Assembly: GCA_023389535.1 (NCBI GenBank)
Contig: JAEWEH010000418.1
Span: 1-7,270 of the forward strand
Direction of reading: 5' to 3'
Source: Pseudomonadota bacterium
GTDB taxonomy: Bacteria > Pseudomonadota > Gammaproteobacteria > Burkholderiales > Burkholderiaceae_B
Length of the DNA stretch: 7,270 bases
Shown here in pieces: positions 1 through 6,275 of this stretch. Under the pieces are notes generated by a model. It had not been told where the DNA came from and made no database searches. It saw only the letters and a program-made list of their open reading frames with translations. Both the position numbers and the translations under genes were made by a program. Each line of letters begins with the position of its first letter. Positions within the stretch are counted from its first letter, which is position 1.

Positions 1-563
1 TGAACCGGGCGCTGCGCGAACTGGCGTCCGAGCAATTGATCGTGCGCTACAAGGGCTCTGGAACCTATGTCACCGGACCAAAATTCCAGTCCACTCTGAT
101 CGAGATCCGCAGTATTGCCCACGACATTCGCGATCGCGGCCATACCCATACCTCCAAAGTGTTGAAACTGAGCACCGTACGGGCCAGCGAGCTCCAGGCG
201 GAACAATTCAAGTTAAAGTCGGGAGCAGTGTTGTTCCATTCGGTGATGGTGCACTATGACAACGGGGTAGCGATCCAGCTGGAAGACCGCCTGGTCGATG
301 CGAGCATTGCGCCCGATTATCTGGATCAGGACTGGCGCGCCATCACACCCAATGAATATCTCATGCGCGTCGCTCCCCTGCCCACCGGGCACTATACGAT
401 AGACGTCCGGCTGCCGACGCGCAACATCGCCAAGCCGCTGGACATCCCCGTGTCGCAGCATTGCCTGGTCATGGAGCGGATGACCTTTTCGAATCAGGCC
501 TTCACAACCCATGTCACGCTGTGGCACCCAGGCAATCGGTATAAATTCGCCGGCAAGATTTGA
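1..563 (+). CDS. GntR/HutC-family transcriptional regulator, 5'-truncated
   Basis: This is the C-terminal part of a ligand-responsive DNA-binding regulator; the left edge removes the start and most of the helix-turn-helix. The reading frame is open from base 3. The first residues (NRALRELASEQLIVRYKGSG, then TYVTG) are the recognition helix and wing of a GntR winged helix, of the form 'TVNRALREL..EGL..R..G.GT(F/Y)V'. The remaining ~150 residues form a UTRA effector-binding domain. The 'QLEDRLVDASIAPDYL', 'ITPNEYLMRVAPL' and C-terminal 'WHPGNRYKFAGKI' blocks resemble HutC, the histidine-utilisation repressor. The gene converges on the ABC ATPase gene with 10 bases between the stop codons, so it is probably the local regulator of that operon. 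Paired HutC-type palindromes sit at the operon's far end. Ligand unknown: HutC itself responds to urocanate, but no hut enzyme gene is seen here, so a different ligand is likely. Confidence 0.9.
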   Translation, partial: NRALRELASEQLIVRYKGSGTYVTGPKFQSTLIEIRSIAHDIRDRGHTHTSKVLKLSTVRASELQAEQFKLKSGAVLFHSVMVHYDNGVAIQLEDRLVDASIAPDYLDQDWRAITPNEYLMRVAPLPTGHYTIDVRLPTRNIAKPLDIPVSQHCLVMERMTFSNQAFTTHVTLWHPGNRYKFAGKI

Positions 564-573
564 AGCGGCTGCA

Positions 574-1317
574 TCAGATCCGCTTGGCTTCGCGGATGCT
601 CCGAAGAAAAGCACGCGTTCTTTCGCGTTGCGGATCGCCGAAGACCTGTTCCGGCGGGCCCTCTTCGTGGACGGCGCCGTCACACAGAAAACATACCTTG
701 GAAGATACTTCCCTTGCGAAGCCCATCTCGTGTGTGGCAAGCAACATCGTCATGCCTTCGCTCGCCAGATCGCGTACGATGCTGAGCACTTCGGATACGA
801 GTTCCGGATCCAGTGCCGAGGTGATTTCATCCAGGAGCATGACCATCGGATCCATGGCCAATGCCCGCACGATGGCCACCCGCTGCTGCTGTCCGCCCGA
901 CATGCGGTCGGGGTATTCCTTGGCCTTGTGTGCGAGCCCGATGCGCGTAAGCAGTGCGAACGCACGTTCTTCGGCTTCCTCCCTGGATAGTTTCAGCACC
1001 TGAAGCGGCGCCAGTGTGACATTCTGCAGCACCGTCATGTGCGGAAAAAGGTTGTACCCCTGAAACACAATGCCGATATGGCGCCGTAAAGCGTCGACAT
1101 CCACCCCCCGACCGGTAATCCTGTCGCCATGCACGAGGATTTCCCCGCTGTCTATGGGCTCCAGGCCGTTGATACAACGCAGCAAGGTGGACTTTCCCGA
1201 GCCGGATGGCCCAATGAGCGACACGACCTGGTGCTCGTCAACAGACATGGCCAAGCGGTCTATCACCGAGAGATCGCCGTAGGACTTGGAAATATCACGG
1301 ATTTCAATGAACGACAT
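574..1317 (-). CDS. Polar amino acid ABC transporter, ATP-binding protein
   Basis: Cytoplasmic ATPase (247 aa) that powers import through the permease encoded just upstream. All nucleotide-binding motifs are intact: Walker A GPSGSGKST (residues 36-44), Q-loop Q86, signature MSGGQ (139-143), Walker B VMLLDE (159-164, catalytic E164), D-loop SALD (167-170) and H-loop H196. The length and the 'LLRCINGLEPIDSGEI' and 'HEMGFAREVS' blocks place it in the HisP/GlnQ/GltL class for polar amino acids. The usual 'DEPTSALD' reads 'DEITSALD', a substitution also common as V in this class. The frame stays open far upstream across the permease gene, but homology begins at ATG 1317, preceded by a weak AAAAGAA. 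The start lies 11 bases after the permease stop, so the two are translationally close. Last gene of the four-gene operon. Confidence 0.95.
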   Translation of the reverse strand: MSFIEIRDISKSYGDLSVIDRLAMSVDEHQVVSLIGPSGSGKSTLLRCINGLEPIDSGEILVHGDRITGRGVDVDALRRHIGIVFQGYNLFPHMTVLQNVTLAPLQVLKLSREEAEERAFALLTRIGLAHKAKEYPDRMSGGQQQRVAIVRALAMDPMVMLLDEITSALDPELVSEVLSIVRDLASEGMTMLLATHEMGFAREVSSKVCFLCDGAVHEEGPPEQVFGDPQRERTRAFLRSIREAKRI

Positions 1318-1328
1318 GTTTATTCTTT

Positions 1329-2465
1329 TCAGGCGGCGCCGGCGCGCATACGAGCCCGGTCGCGCTGCATCATTCTTTCCACGAGTCGGGTCTGAGGGAT
1401 CGAAATGGCTATGAATAGGAATGCCACGGTGCTGACCGCCGACAGGTTGTAATAGTTGGCGGCAATCAGCATCGATTGATTGAACGAGTCGATAACGCCC
1501 ACGACGTTGACCAGGGCAGTGTCCTTTTGCAGTGCAATAAGGGCATTGAGCAATGGCGGAATGATATGGCGCACGCCTTGCGGGACGATGACAAAGCGCA
1601 AGGTCTGCATGTGGGACAGCCCCAGCGAACGGGCTGCCGCAGCCTGGCTCCAGTGGATGCTCAATATGCCCGCGCGGTAGATTTCGGCAACATAAGCGCT
1701 CACTGTCAGCGTCAAGGCTATGACCACGTAGGTGGTCAGGGATAGATCCTTCAGTATGGGCACTTCGGTCAGAGGAATCCCGAAACCCACCAGATAAATC
1801 ACCAGAACCGCTGGAATTGCCCTGAAGACGTCGATATATGCCGTCGCGATGATGCGCAGGGGCTTGCCCGCAGGACCCGGAACCAAGGTCATGAGCGCGA
1901 CGATCAGTCCGCAAATCAGGACCAGGACACCAGAGATCAGGAAGATCTTGACGTTGATCCAGAAAGCCGCGAGCACCAGCGGAAACGTCTTGGCGATCAA
2001 GGGCAGGAAAAAGAAAGTCTTGGTGACCGCCTGTTCGTTGGCCAACAGGAACTGGCAAACAAGCACAGCAAGGAATTGCGCAACTGTGTAGCCGATGGCG
2101 ATCCAGCACTGATCGCGAGCATCGGAACAAGCGACGCGGGCCGACACGACATCTTTGCGCGCGGCGGCCCGACGGGCGGCATTGCATCGATTCCAGCCCT
2201 TGACCAGCGGCAACACGACTATGACGGAAACGACGGTCAGTAGCGCCGCGCCGAAGTCCACCAGCGTCGCCGGCAAGATAGCGCCGGCGAGCACTTCGCG
2301 TAGCGACTGTATCGTGTACAGGCTGCCGGCCACCACGGCCGACACCATGATCAAGGCCGTCAGCCACAGCATCATGGGCGCTGCCGGCATGCCGCCCATG
2401 TTCATGCGGCGGTCGTGGGCCGGCTGCCGGGCGCCGCCCACGGCCCCTTGAGTTGGACTACTCAC
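1329..2465 (-). CDS. Polar amino acid ABC transporter permease, long form
   Basis: Inner-membrane permease (378 aa from the GTG start) of the His/Glu/Gln/Arg family. The C-terminal ~210 residues form the standard membrane domain: 'AFWINVKIFLISGVLVLICG' (167-186), 'FRAIPAVLVIYLVGFG' (214-229), and the EAA loop that docks onto the ATPase (about 257-296: AEIYRAGILSI, then AAAARSLGLS). The family is usually about 220 aa. Here a ~150-residue N-terminal part adds two or three hydrophobic segments (about 31-50, 72-88, 121-141) and a basic loop (about 92-112) with several Arg/Lys. Long permeases exist in this family (AapQ/AapM, BztB/BztC type). The GTG start lies 13 bases after the binding-protein stop and lacks a good Shine-Dalgarno sequence, which suggests translational coupling. 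The alternative ATG at 2405 also lacks one, so the exact start is uncertain. Confidence 0.9.
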   Translation of the reverse strand: MSSPTQGAVGGARQPAHDRRMNMGGMPAAPMMLWLTALIMVSAVVAGSLYTIQSLREVLAGAILPATLVDFGAALLTVVSVIVVLPLVKGWNRCNAARRAAARKDVVSARVACSDARDQCWIAIGYTVAQFLAVLVCQFLLANEQAVTKTFFFLPLIAKTFPLVLAAFWINVKIFLISGVLVLICGLIVALMTLVPGPAGKPLRIIATAYIDVFRAIPAVLVIYLVGFGIPLTEVPILKDLSLTTYVVIALTLTVSAYVAEIYRAGILSIHWSQAAAARSLGLSHMQTLRFVIVPQGVRHIIPPLLNALIALQKDTALVNVVGVIDSFNQSMLIAANYYNLSAVSTVAFLFIAISIPQTRLVERMMQRDRARMRAGAA

Positions 2466-2478
2466 GGTTTCAATACGC

Positions 2479-3366
2479 TCAAGGATTGAAGACGGTCAGC
2501 TTGGCTGGATCACCGCCCAAGGAAGGCGTCAGATACTTATCGCGCAACCTGTCGAATGTCCCGTCTTGTTTGAATTCGTTGATAAGCTTGTTGAAGGCTT
2601 CGAGGTTGGGTGAGTCTTTATTGACGACACCGCCCCATTTTTCGCCCGTATCATAGCGACCCACTACCTCGAGCCTGCCGCCGGAATGATGGGCCCGCGC
2701 CATGACGTTCGGCGTGTCATAAAGCACCGCGTCCACTTGCCCTGCCGCAAGCGCCGCATACATCGACGCATTCTCGGCATAGACTTTCAGCGGCTGGGTC
2801 GGCTTGACGTTCTCGGTGACATAGTGTTCGGTGGTGCTGCCCTGCCTGACTCCAAGGCGGAGCTTCTTTATGCTCTCGGCGTCGACCTTGGTACCCGCCT
2901 TGACCAATACTGCTTGGTCCGAATTGAAATAGGGCTCGGTAAAGTTCACCACTTTCTTGCGTTGGTCGGTGATTGTGATCTGGCTCAAGGCAATATCGAA
3001 ACCCTTGGCCTGCCCGGTCAGGATCTGAGCAAATGAGCGGCTGACCACCACGACCCCATCCAGCCCGGCCCGGTAAGCCATGTTGGCTGCCGTGCAATAT
3101 TCGAAGCCATCCTTGATGGTTTCAAGGGAATCGCCATTCCACCAGCCCGGAGCCGGCAAAGCCGGCCGGACCGTAAGCACCCCTGGTGTCACGGTCTGGA
3201 GTTTGACGGAACCGCGTTCCCCGGTGACTTCGCATTTGCCGAAGTCGGGGGCCGCCGTAGCGGCGGCCGGAACGGTCGCCGTCAAAGCGCCTAGAACCAT
3301 GGGAAGAAAAGCCATGCGCAACCAGTGTGTGGCTACACCCGTTCGAGAGCTAGTGGCTTGCTTCAT
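2479..3366 (-). CDS. Periplasmic amino acid-binding protein, family 3 (SBP_bac_3)
   Basis: Secreted receptor (295 aa) that delivers substrate to the adjacent permease. Residues 1-39 form a long signal peptide: basic start with R8 and R17, hydrophobic 'MAFLPMVLGALTA', and a likely cleavage near ATAA|PDF. The mature part is a two-lobed family-3 fold. 'FDIALSQITITDQRKKVVNF' (123-142) followed by TEPYF is the family signature, and R136 aligns by eye with the carboxylate-binding Arg77 of HisJ. D217 in 'AVLYDTPN' aligns with the amino-group ligand Asp161 of HisJ. Both being present suggests a ligand with alpha-amino and alpha-carboxylate groups, such as an amino acid or opine; this is an inference. 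Two cysteines, C45 and C91, could form a disulfide after export. ATG 3366 has a good AGGAGA five bases upstream. The gene follows the dioxygenase by 55 bases. Confidence 0.93.
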   Translation of the reverse strand: MKQATSSRTGVATHWLRMAFLPMVLGALTATVPAAATAAPDFGKCEVTGERGSVKLQTVTPGVLTVRPALPAPGWWNGDSLETIKDGFEYCTAANMAYRAGLDGVVVVSRSFAQILTGQAKGFDIALSQITITDQRKKVVNFTEPYFNSDQAVLVKAGTKVDAESIKKLRLGVRQGSTTEHYVTENVKPTQPLKVYAENASMYAALAAGQVDAVLYDTPNVMARAHHSGGRLEVVGRYDTGEKWGGVVNKDSPNLEAFNKLINEFKQDGTFDRLRDKYLTPSLGGDPAKLTVFNP

Positions 3367-3371
3367 GTATG

Positions 3372-3377
3372 TCTCCT
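3372..3377 (-). promoter_or_regulatory. Shine-Dalgarno for the binding-protein gene
   Basis: AGGAGA on the minus strand, five bases before ATG 3366. It is the clearest ribosome binding site within the ABC genes and fits the usual need for excess binding protein relative to the membrane subunits. Confidence 0.65.
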
Positions 3378-3421
3378 GTTGATGGACTATGAATATTTGA
3401 ACGAAATAAGTGCTGTACCGA

Positions 3422-4504
3422 TCAAGATGCCGCCGCCATGGCCGGCTGCGCTATGGCGGGTTGCGCGATGCCGCCGCGCGGTTTGCCCGCAGACACGTCG
3501 CCCCACAGAATGGCATGATCTTCGGGAAGAGCTCGCGAGTTGGGCATGGATAGCCAAAGACGCATGAGCATGCGGTCATTGCCGGTACTGGCATCATCCT
3601 TGAATGCCGTGCGGCCGTGGTAGATTACATGGTTATTCAGCAGCTGGATATCTCCGGGTGCAAAGCGCATTTCGAAGCACTGTTCCTCGGCGATATCCAG
3701 CAGCATCTGGATGGCCTCGCGCTCTTCGTCGGTAAGCTTGCGCACGCCCGGACGCATCTGCGCGTTTTCTATGTAGGTCAGCGAAAAGTGGCTGGTAAGC
3801 TTCCCGTCGCGCACGCCGAAAACGGGCAGATCATAGACAACATATTCGCCGCCGGCCTCTTCACCGAAGCGGCTGCGTGGTATCGGCCGGCACAGCAGTG
3901 CATGCAAATCCGGCCGGCGCCTTAGCATTTCGTTGTAGACGGTGGCGCTGCTCGCAAGCTTGCTGACCCCGCCCTCGGATGCCTGGCGTACGCAAAGCAA
4001 GCCCACGACATCGCATCTGTCGGTGTGAAAGCGCAATTGCCCCGGCGACAGCGTACGCGCGCCGGACGAAAGGAATTGCTTGCCGGACGCATCGACCGAG
4101 GCGCCGTACAGCTTGACGCTGGCATCCGTCCCGACGTCTTTGATTTCCCGCATGACTTCCCCGCGGAAGTTCTGGAACATGGGCCATCCAAGATGGCTGC
4201 CAAGGCCATACCATATACGGCGCAACTGCTCTTCGCTATAGCGTTTGACATCCAGCCCCCGCATCTGAACCATGCCGGAGCCGTTTTCAAGCTCTTGCCG
4301 AACGTCTTCGAAAAACTTTTCACCATTCGGCAACGGAAAGTTGCTTCGGTTGACTTTCTTCCAGTCTATGTCCTCGACTGCATGCACGGCGGCATCGATT
4401 TGCTCCAGCAAGGTCGCCGGAAATTCCTTGATCCACCGAGGGTTGTTACCCATTTCAGCACCCTGCCAGACGCAATCGCCCGCCAGGAAAGTTGAGCCAG
4501 CCAT
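3422..4504 (-). CDS. TauD/TfdA-family Fe(II)/2-oxoglutarate dioxygenase
   Basis: Predicted cytoplasmic non-haem iron oxygenase (360 aa) that couples oxidation or hydroxylation of a small substrate to decarboxylation of 2-oxoglutarate. The iron ligands are visible: HxD in 'LRFHTDRCDVVGLLCVR' (H160, D162) and the distal H296 in 'NNHVIYHGRTAF'. In 'DRMLMRLWLSMPNSR', R311 matches the 2-oxoglutarate-binding Arg of TauD and R315 its substrate-pocket Arg (alignment by eye). The start at ATG 4504 is chosen because GGAGG precedes it by four bases and the family-like 'LAGDCVWQGAEM' opening follows. A longer frame to ATG 4546 lacks a Shine-Dalgarno and adds a hydrophobic leader not expected here. It is first in an operon with an amino-acid ABC importer, so its substrate is probably the imported compound or a derivative. 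The C-terminus carries a short AQPA-I-AQPA-M repeat. The substrate is not identifiable. Confidence 0.9.
   Translation of the reverse strand: MAGSTFLAGDCVWQGAEMGNNPRWIKEFPATLLEQIDAAVHAVEDIDWKKVNRSNFPLPNGEKFFEDVRQELENGSGMVQMRGLDVKRYSEEQLRRIWYGLGSHLGWPMFQNFRGEVMREIKDVGTDASVKLYGASVDASGKQFLSSGARTLSPGQLRFHTDRCDVVGLLCVRQASEGGVSKLASSATVYNEMLRRRPDLHALLCRPIPRSRFGEEAGGEYVVYDLPVFGVRDGKLTSHFSLTYIENAQMRPGVRKLTDEEREAIQMLLDIAEEQCFEMRFAPGDIQLLNNHVIYHGRTAFKDDASTGNDRMLMRLWLSMPNSRALPEDHAILWGDVSAGKPRGGIAQPAIAQPAMAAAS
3438..3467 (-). repeat. Imperfect 15-bp tandem repeat in dioxygenase 3' end
   Basis: Two adjacent 15-base units starting with ATGGC (3438-3452 and 3453-3467 on the plus strand) match at 12 of 15 positions. 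They encode the repeated tail IAQPA-IAQPA-M of the dioxygenase. The tail lies outside the catalytic core and is probably disordered; slippage duplication is the simplest origin. Confidence 0.5.
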
Positions 4505-4508
4505 GAGG

Positions 4509-4513
4509 CCTCC
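4509..4513 (-). promoter_or_regulatory. Shine-Dalgarno that fixes the dioxygenase start
   Basis: GGAGG on the minus strand, four bases before ATG 4504. It favours this start over the in-frame upstream ATG at 4546, which has no comparable site. Confidence 0.65.
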
Positions 4514-4564
4514 AGAAGAAAAAGCAAGAAGTAAAAAAAGACGCATTATCCCGCTTTTGGCTGG

Positions 4565-4592
4565 AAAATATGTCTAGACAAAGATATGTCTA
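4565..4592 (-). promoter_or_regulatory. Candidate sigma-70 promoter of the dioxygenase/ABC operon
   Basis: On the minus strand a -35-like TAGACA (4592-4587, five of six bases to consensus) is followed after 16 bases by a -10-like TATTTT (4570-4565, four of six). The -35 element is half of the upstream palindromic operator, and the downstream operator fills the spacer up to the -10 box. Bound regulator would therefore exclude RNA polymerase. Transcription would start near 4558, leaving a leader of about 50 bases. A second -10-like box, GATAAT, lies at 4550-4545 but lacks a good -35 at normal spacing. Promoter calls by eye are uncertain. Confidence 0.45.
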
Positions 4593-4597
4593 GACAA
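4568..4597. promoter_or_regulatory. Paired HutC/GntR-type operators (TGTCTAGACA x2)
   Basis: The perfect 10-bp palindrome TGTCTAGACA occurs twice, at 4571-4580 and 4587-4596. Each copy sits in an identical 14-base direct repeat (ATATGTCTAGACAA at 4568-4581 and 4584-4597), with a 16-bp centre-to-centre distance. The core GTCTAGAC fits the GTMTAKAC operator consensus described for HutC-subfamily GntR regulators and the core of DasR/NagR-type sites. The regulator at the left edge is HutC-like, and these sites overlap the likely operon promoter. Repression relieved by ligand is the expected mode, by analogy with HutC. The pairing of regulator and site is inferred. Confidence 0.75.
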
Positions 4598-4599
4598 TA

Positions 4600-4799
4600 C
4601 CCTTGTGCCGGCAGATTGACAATCGCTGGCCACGGCTCTACGGGAAAATCCTAGGATCGCGCAGGAAAGTCGCCGAACAGGCGTTCAGAAGGAATGGCAA
4701 TAGACACACACGGCTATGGCCGATCAGATTGTACGGACGGCGTCCGCGCAGGCGCCGCATGACTGCAGCGCCCCGCACGCCGGCATCAAGCTTCGCAGG
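4600..4799. other. Intergenic region between operon promoter and BOF gene end
   Basis: No gene is supported in these 200 bases. They hold a 10-bp palindrome ATCCTAGGAT at 4648-4657 and two short hairpins without T-tracts: CGGAC-GGC-GTCCG at 4734-4746 and a four-base stem around 4711-4722. No convincing terminator for the BOF gene and no further promoter could be made out. Activator or upstream regulator sites for the dioxygenase operon could lie here. Confidence 0.4.
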
Positions 4800-5171
4800 C
4801 TATTTGACGATACGGATCGAGTCGACCTCGATTTCGGGCGGCCGCCGCAATCCCGTGTCGACTTCCCCGAAGAGTTCCACCTTGGTTTTTTCATCGACAG
4901 GCTCGCGGGGGAAATCCTTATCGTCTATCTCTGCGACAATTTCGCCCGTTCCGTCCGAAAATAGATATTTTTCGTGGCCGGTCTTGCGCAGCAGATGTCC
5001 TTGCAGCCTGACTTCCTGGTCGTCTATCGGTTTTTCCAGGATGGCGGCAACGGTCTGGCCGCCCGTCCCTTCGGACGGCCCCACATATTGCGCGTACACG
5101 GGTGCCGCCATGACAGCTGCTGTCATACCGCAAGCCAACAAATGCCTTAGTTCTTTTACGCGTATCGACAT
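4800..5171 (-). CDS. Secreted BOF-domain protein, YgiW/YdeI-like
   Basis: Small periplasmic protein (123 aa) of the bacterial OB-fold family (BOF, YgiW/YdeI), whose members are tied to stress tolerance. Residues 1-27 are a signal peptide: 'MSIRVKELRHLLACGMTAAV' then MAAP, likely cleaved at VYA|Q. The BOF barrel follows from about residue 37: 'VAAILEKPIDDQEVRLQGHL', 'KYLFSDGTGEIVAEIDDKDF', 'KTKVELFGEVD' and the final strand 'PEIEVDSIRIVK'. The order of blocks (..VxLxGxl, Y.F.D.TG.I.v.ID, .V...GEVD, .EI.V..I..) is the family pattern. ATG 5171 has GGAGAG four bases upstream; the frame extends to a TTG at 5198 without support. The gene starts 45 bases after the ChaN-like gene ends and is probably co-transcribed with it. 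The ligand of BOF proteins is not established. Confidence 0.88.
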   Translation of the reverse strand: MSIRVKELRHLLACGMTAAVMAAPVYAQYVGPSEGTGGQTVAAILEKPIDDQEVRLQGHLLRKTGHEKYLFSDGTGEIVAEIDDKDFPREPVDEKTKVELFGEVDTGLRRPPEIEVDSIRIVK

Positions 5172-5175
5172 ATCA

Positions 5176-5181
5176 CTCTCC
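5176..5181 (-). promoter_or_regulatory. Shine-Dalgarno for the BOF gene
   Basis: GGAGAG on the minus strand, four bases before ATG 5171. It decides between this start and the unsupported upstream TTG. Confidence 0.55.
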
Positions 5182-5216
5182 AAAAAAGCGATGTACAAAA
5201 AGCAGCGACATATGGA

Positions 5217-6224
5217 TCAACGGTTTTGCTGCCGGCCTTGGCCCGAAGGCGGCTTGAACGACATCGAGCGCAATGCGTCACATGGGTCTGGCCGCTGCGC
5301 GGGCCTTACCACGATGTTCTCATCATATTCTCCTTGGGCAGCCGGCGCTTCCGTAAAACCGACCGTCAATAAGTCGCCCTGGTTGAGCCAGCGCGGTACC
5401 CCTTGATCCTTGCGGACGTGCCCGTTGCCTGCCAAGAGCACCAAGGGCCGCGCCGTCTTGCCGCTACCCTGCCCTGCGCTGCTCGTATCGGCCATGGCTT
5501 GCCGTATCAGCCATGCCATCATCGCGTCGCGCGCGATTTGCGCGGTCGCCATCCCTTGATGCATGAAAGCCGGCAGCATGCCGCAATGGCCTTGGACCAC
5601 TTCGTGAGTCTGGCGCTCCAACAGGTCGGGCGGCAGTCGACCATGGATCCGCATTTCTCGCAATGCAGCCGGCGGGAACACTGCGGCCATGCCTTCGGTC
5701 ATGACTCGCCGGGCATCGCCGCGTGACAGGTTCGCCGCGATCACCGGCAGCCGATACTGTAATGCCAGTTCGATGATGGGTTGGTAGTAGTCCCAGTGCC
5801 AGCCCGACTTACCCGGAGACGCCAGGGCAATGACACAAGCCGCGTCGTTGCAGGACTGCATCGCCGTGTCCAGGTCCGGCTGACGTTCGCGATCAAATTG
5901 CTCCATCGCGACAATCGGGCGCCAGCCGGCTCGCATGGCGCTTGTCAGAGCCTCAGTGCGCAAGCGATGGCCGTCGGGATTATCATGAACCTCGCCCAGC
6001 AGAACCACGGAATGTCTCGGAAAGTTGTCCGCAAGGAGTGCGACTCGATGATCATCGGAGCGATCGGCGGCCGGCCTATGGGCGCAGGCCGCCAAAGCCG
6101 CCAGCAATAAGCCCAGCGCCAAGCGTATCGGCAGGGTAAACGCCCGAACCGGGCGCTGCGCCGCCAACGGCGACGCAGTCAGTTCTTGGACCGCAAAGCG
6201 GGCCATATGCGGATTCAAACGCAT
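5217..6224 (-). CDS. ChaN-family (Tiki superfamily) lipoprotein
   Basis: Predicted envelope lipoprotein (335 aa from ATG 6224) of the ChaN / haem-binding-uptake family (Cofac_haem_bdg), related to the Tiki/TraB fold. A hydrophobic stretch 'LALGLLLAALAAC' ends in a lipobox, LAAC, with lipidated Cys at residue 47. Ala at +2 argues against inner-membrane retention. Family motifs follow: VVLLGEVHDNPDGH (73-86), IVAMEQFDRERQPD (104-117), WDYYQPI (144-150) and LLAGNGHVRKDQGVPRWL (263-280), which contain the conserved Glu, His and Arg residues. In Campylobacter jejuni ChaN binds a haem pair; here that function is inferred. The start is uncertain: ATG 6224, 6206 and 6284 all lack a good Shine-Dalgarno, and 6284 overlaps the upstream gene and adds a non-coding-looking segment. 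The N-region before the lipobox is long even from 6206. Confidence 0.87.
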   Translation of the reverse strand: MRLNPHMARFAVQELTASPLAAQRPVRAFTLPIRLALGLLLAALAACAHRPAADRSDDHRVALLADNFPRHSVVLLGEVHDNPDGHRLRTEALTSAMRAGWRPIVAMEQFDRERQPDLDTAMQSCNDAACVIALASPGKSGWHWDYYQPIIELALQYRLPVIAANLSRGDARRVMTEGMAAVFPPAALREMRIHGRLPPDLLERQTHEVVQGHCGMLPAFMHQGMATAQIARDAMMAWLIRQAMADTSSAGQGSGKTARPLVLLAGNGHVRKDQGVPRWLNQGDLLTVGFTEAPAAQGEYDENIVVRPAQRPDPCDALRSMSFKPPSGQGRQQNR

Positions 6225-6251
6225 GGAGACAAACCCGATAATGTGTAGATG

Positions 6252-6275
6252 GTAGCGATCTATCTTAGACGCTAC
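6252..6275 (-). other. Hairpin overlapping a stop codon
   Basis: GTAGCG (6252-6257) pairs with CGCTAC (6270-6275), and inside it TCTA (6259-6262) pairs with TAGA (6266-6269), leaving one bulged A and a three-base loop. The stem covers the TAA stop of the membrane-protein gene. No T-tract follows on either strand, so this is not a canonical intrinsic terminator. It could stabilise or process mRNA between the two genes, or be chance. Confidence 0.4.

Noticed and set aside
578..597. Inverted repeat ATCCGC...GCGGAT near the convergent stops
   Set aside because: Only a six-base stem with an eight-base loop and no T-tract, and it lies inside the ATPase coding end. Not supported as a terminator.
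511..990. Plus-strand open frame of 159 codons opposite the ATPase gene
   Set aside because: Antisense shadow of the conserved ATPase and regulator genes, with no recognisable domain.
1318..2367. Open frame extending the ATPase gene 350 codons upstream
   Set aside because: It overlaps the well-supported permease gene in another frame, and ATPase homology starts at ATG 1317. The extension is low-complexity, Arg/Ser/Gly-rich shadow translation.
3367..3373. TATGTCT resembling half of the operator
   Set aside because: Only a half-site, and it coincides with the Shine-Dalgarno complement of the binding-protein gene, which explains it.
4734..4746. CGGAC-GGC-GTCCG hairpin downstream of the BOF gene
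   Set aside because: Short stem and no following T-tract on the minus strand; too weak to call a terminator.
4603..5406. Plus-strand open frame of 267 codons
   Set aside because: It runs antisense to the BOF gene and the ChaN gene end. The protein is Ser/Arg-rich with no family pattern, whereas the minus-strand genes show clear motifs and ribosome sites.
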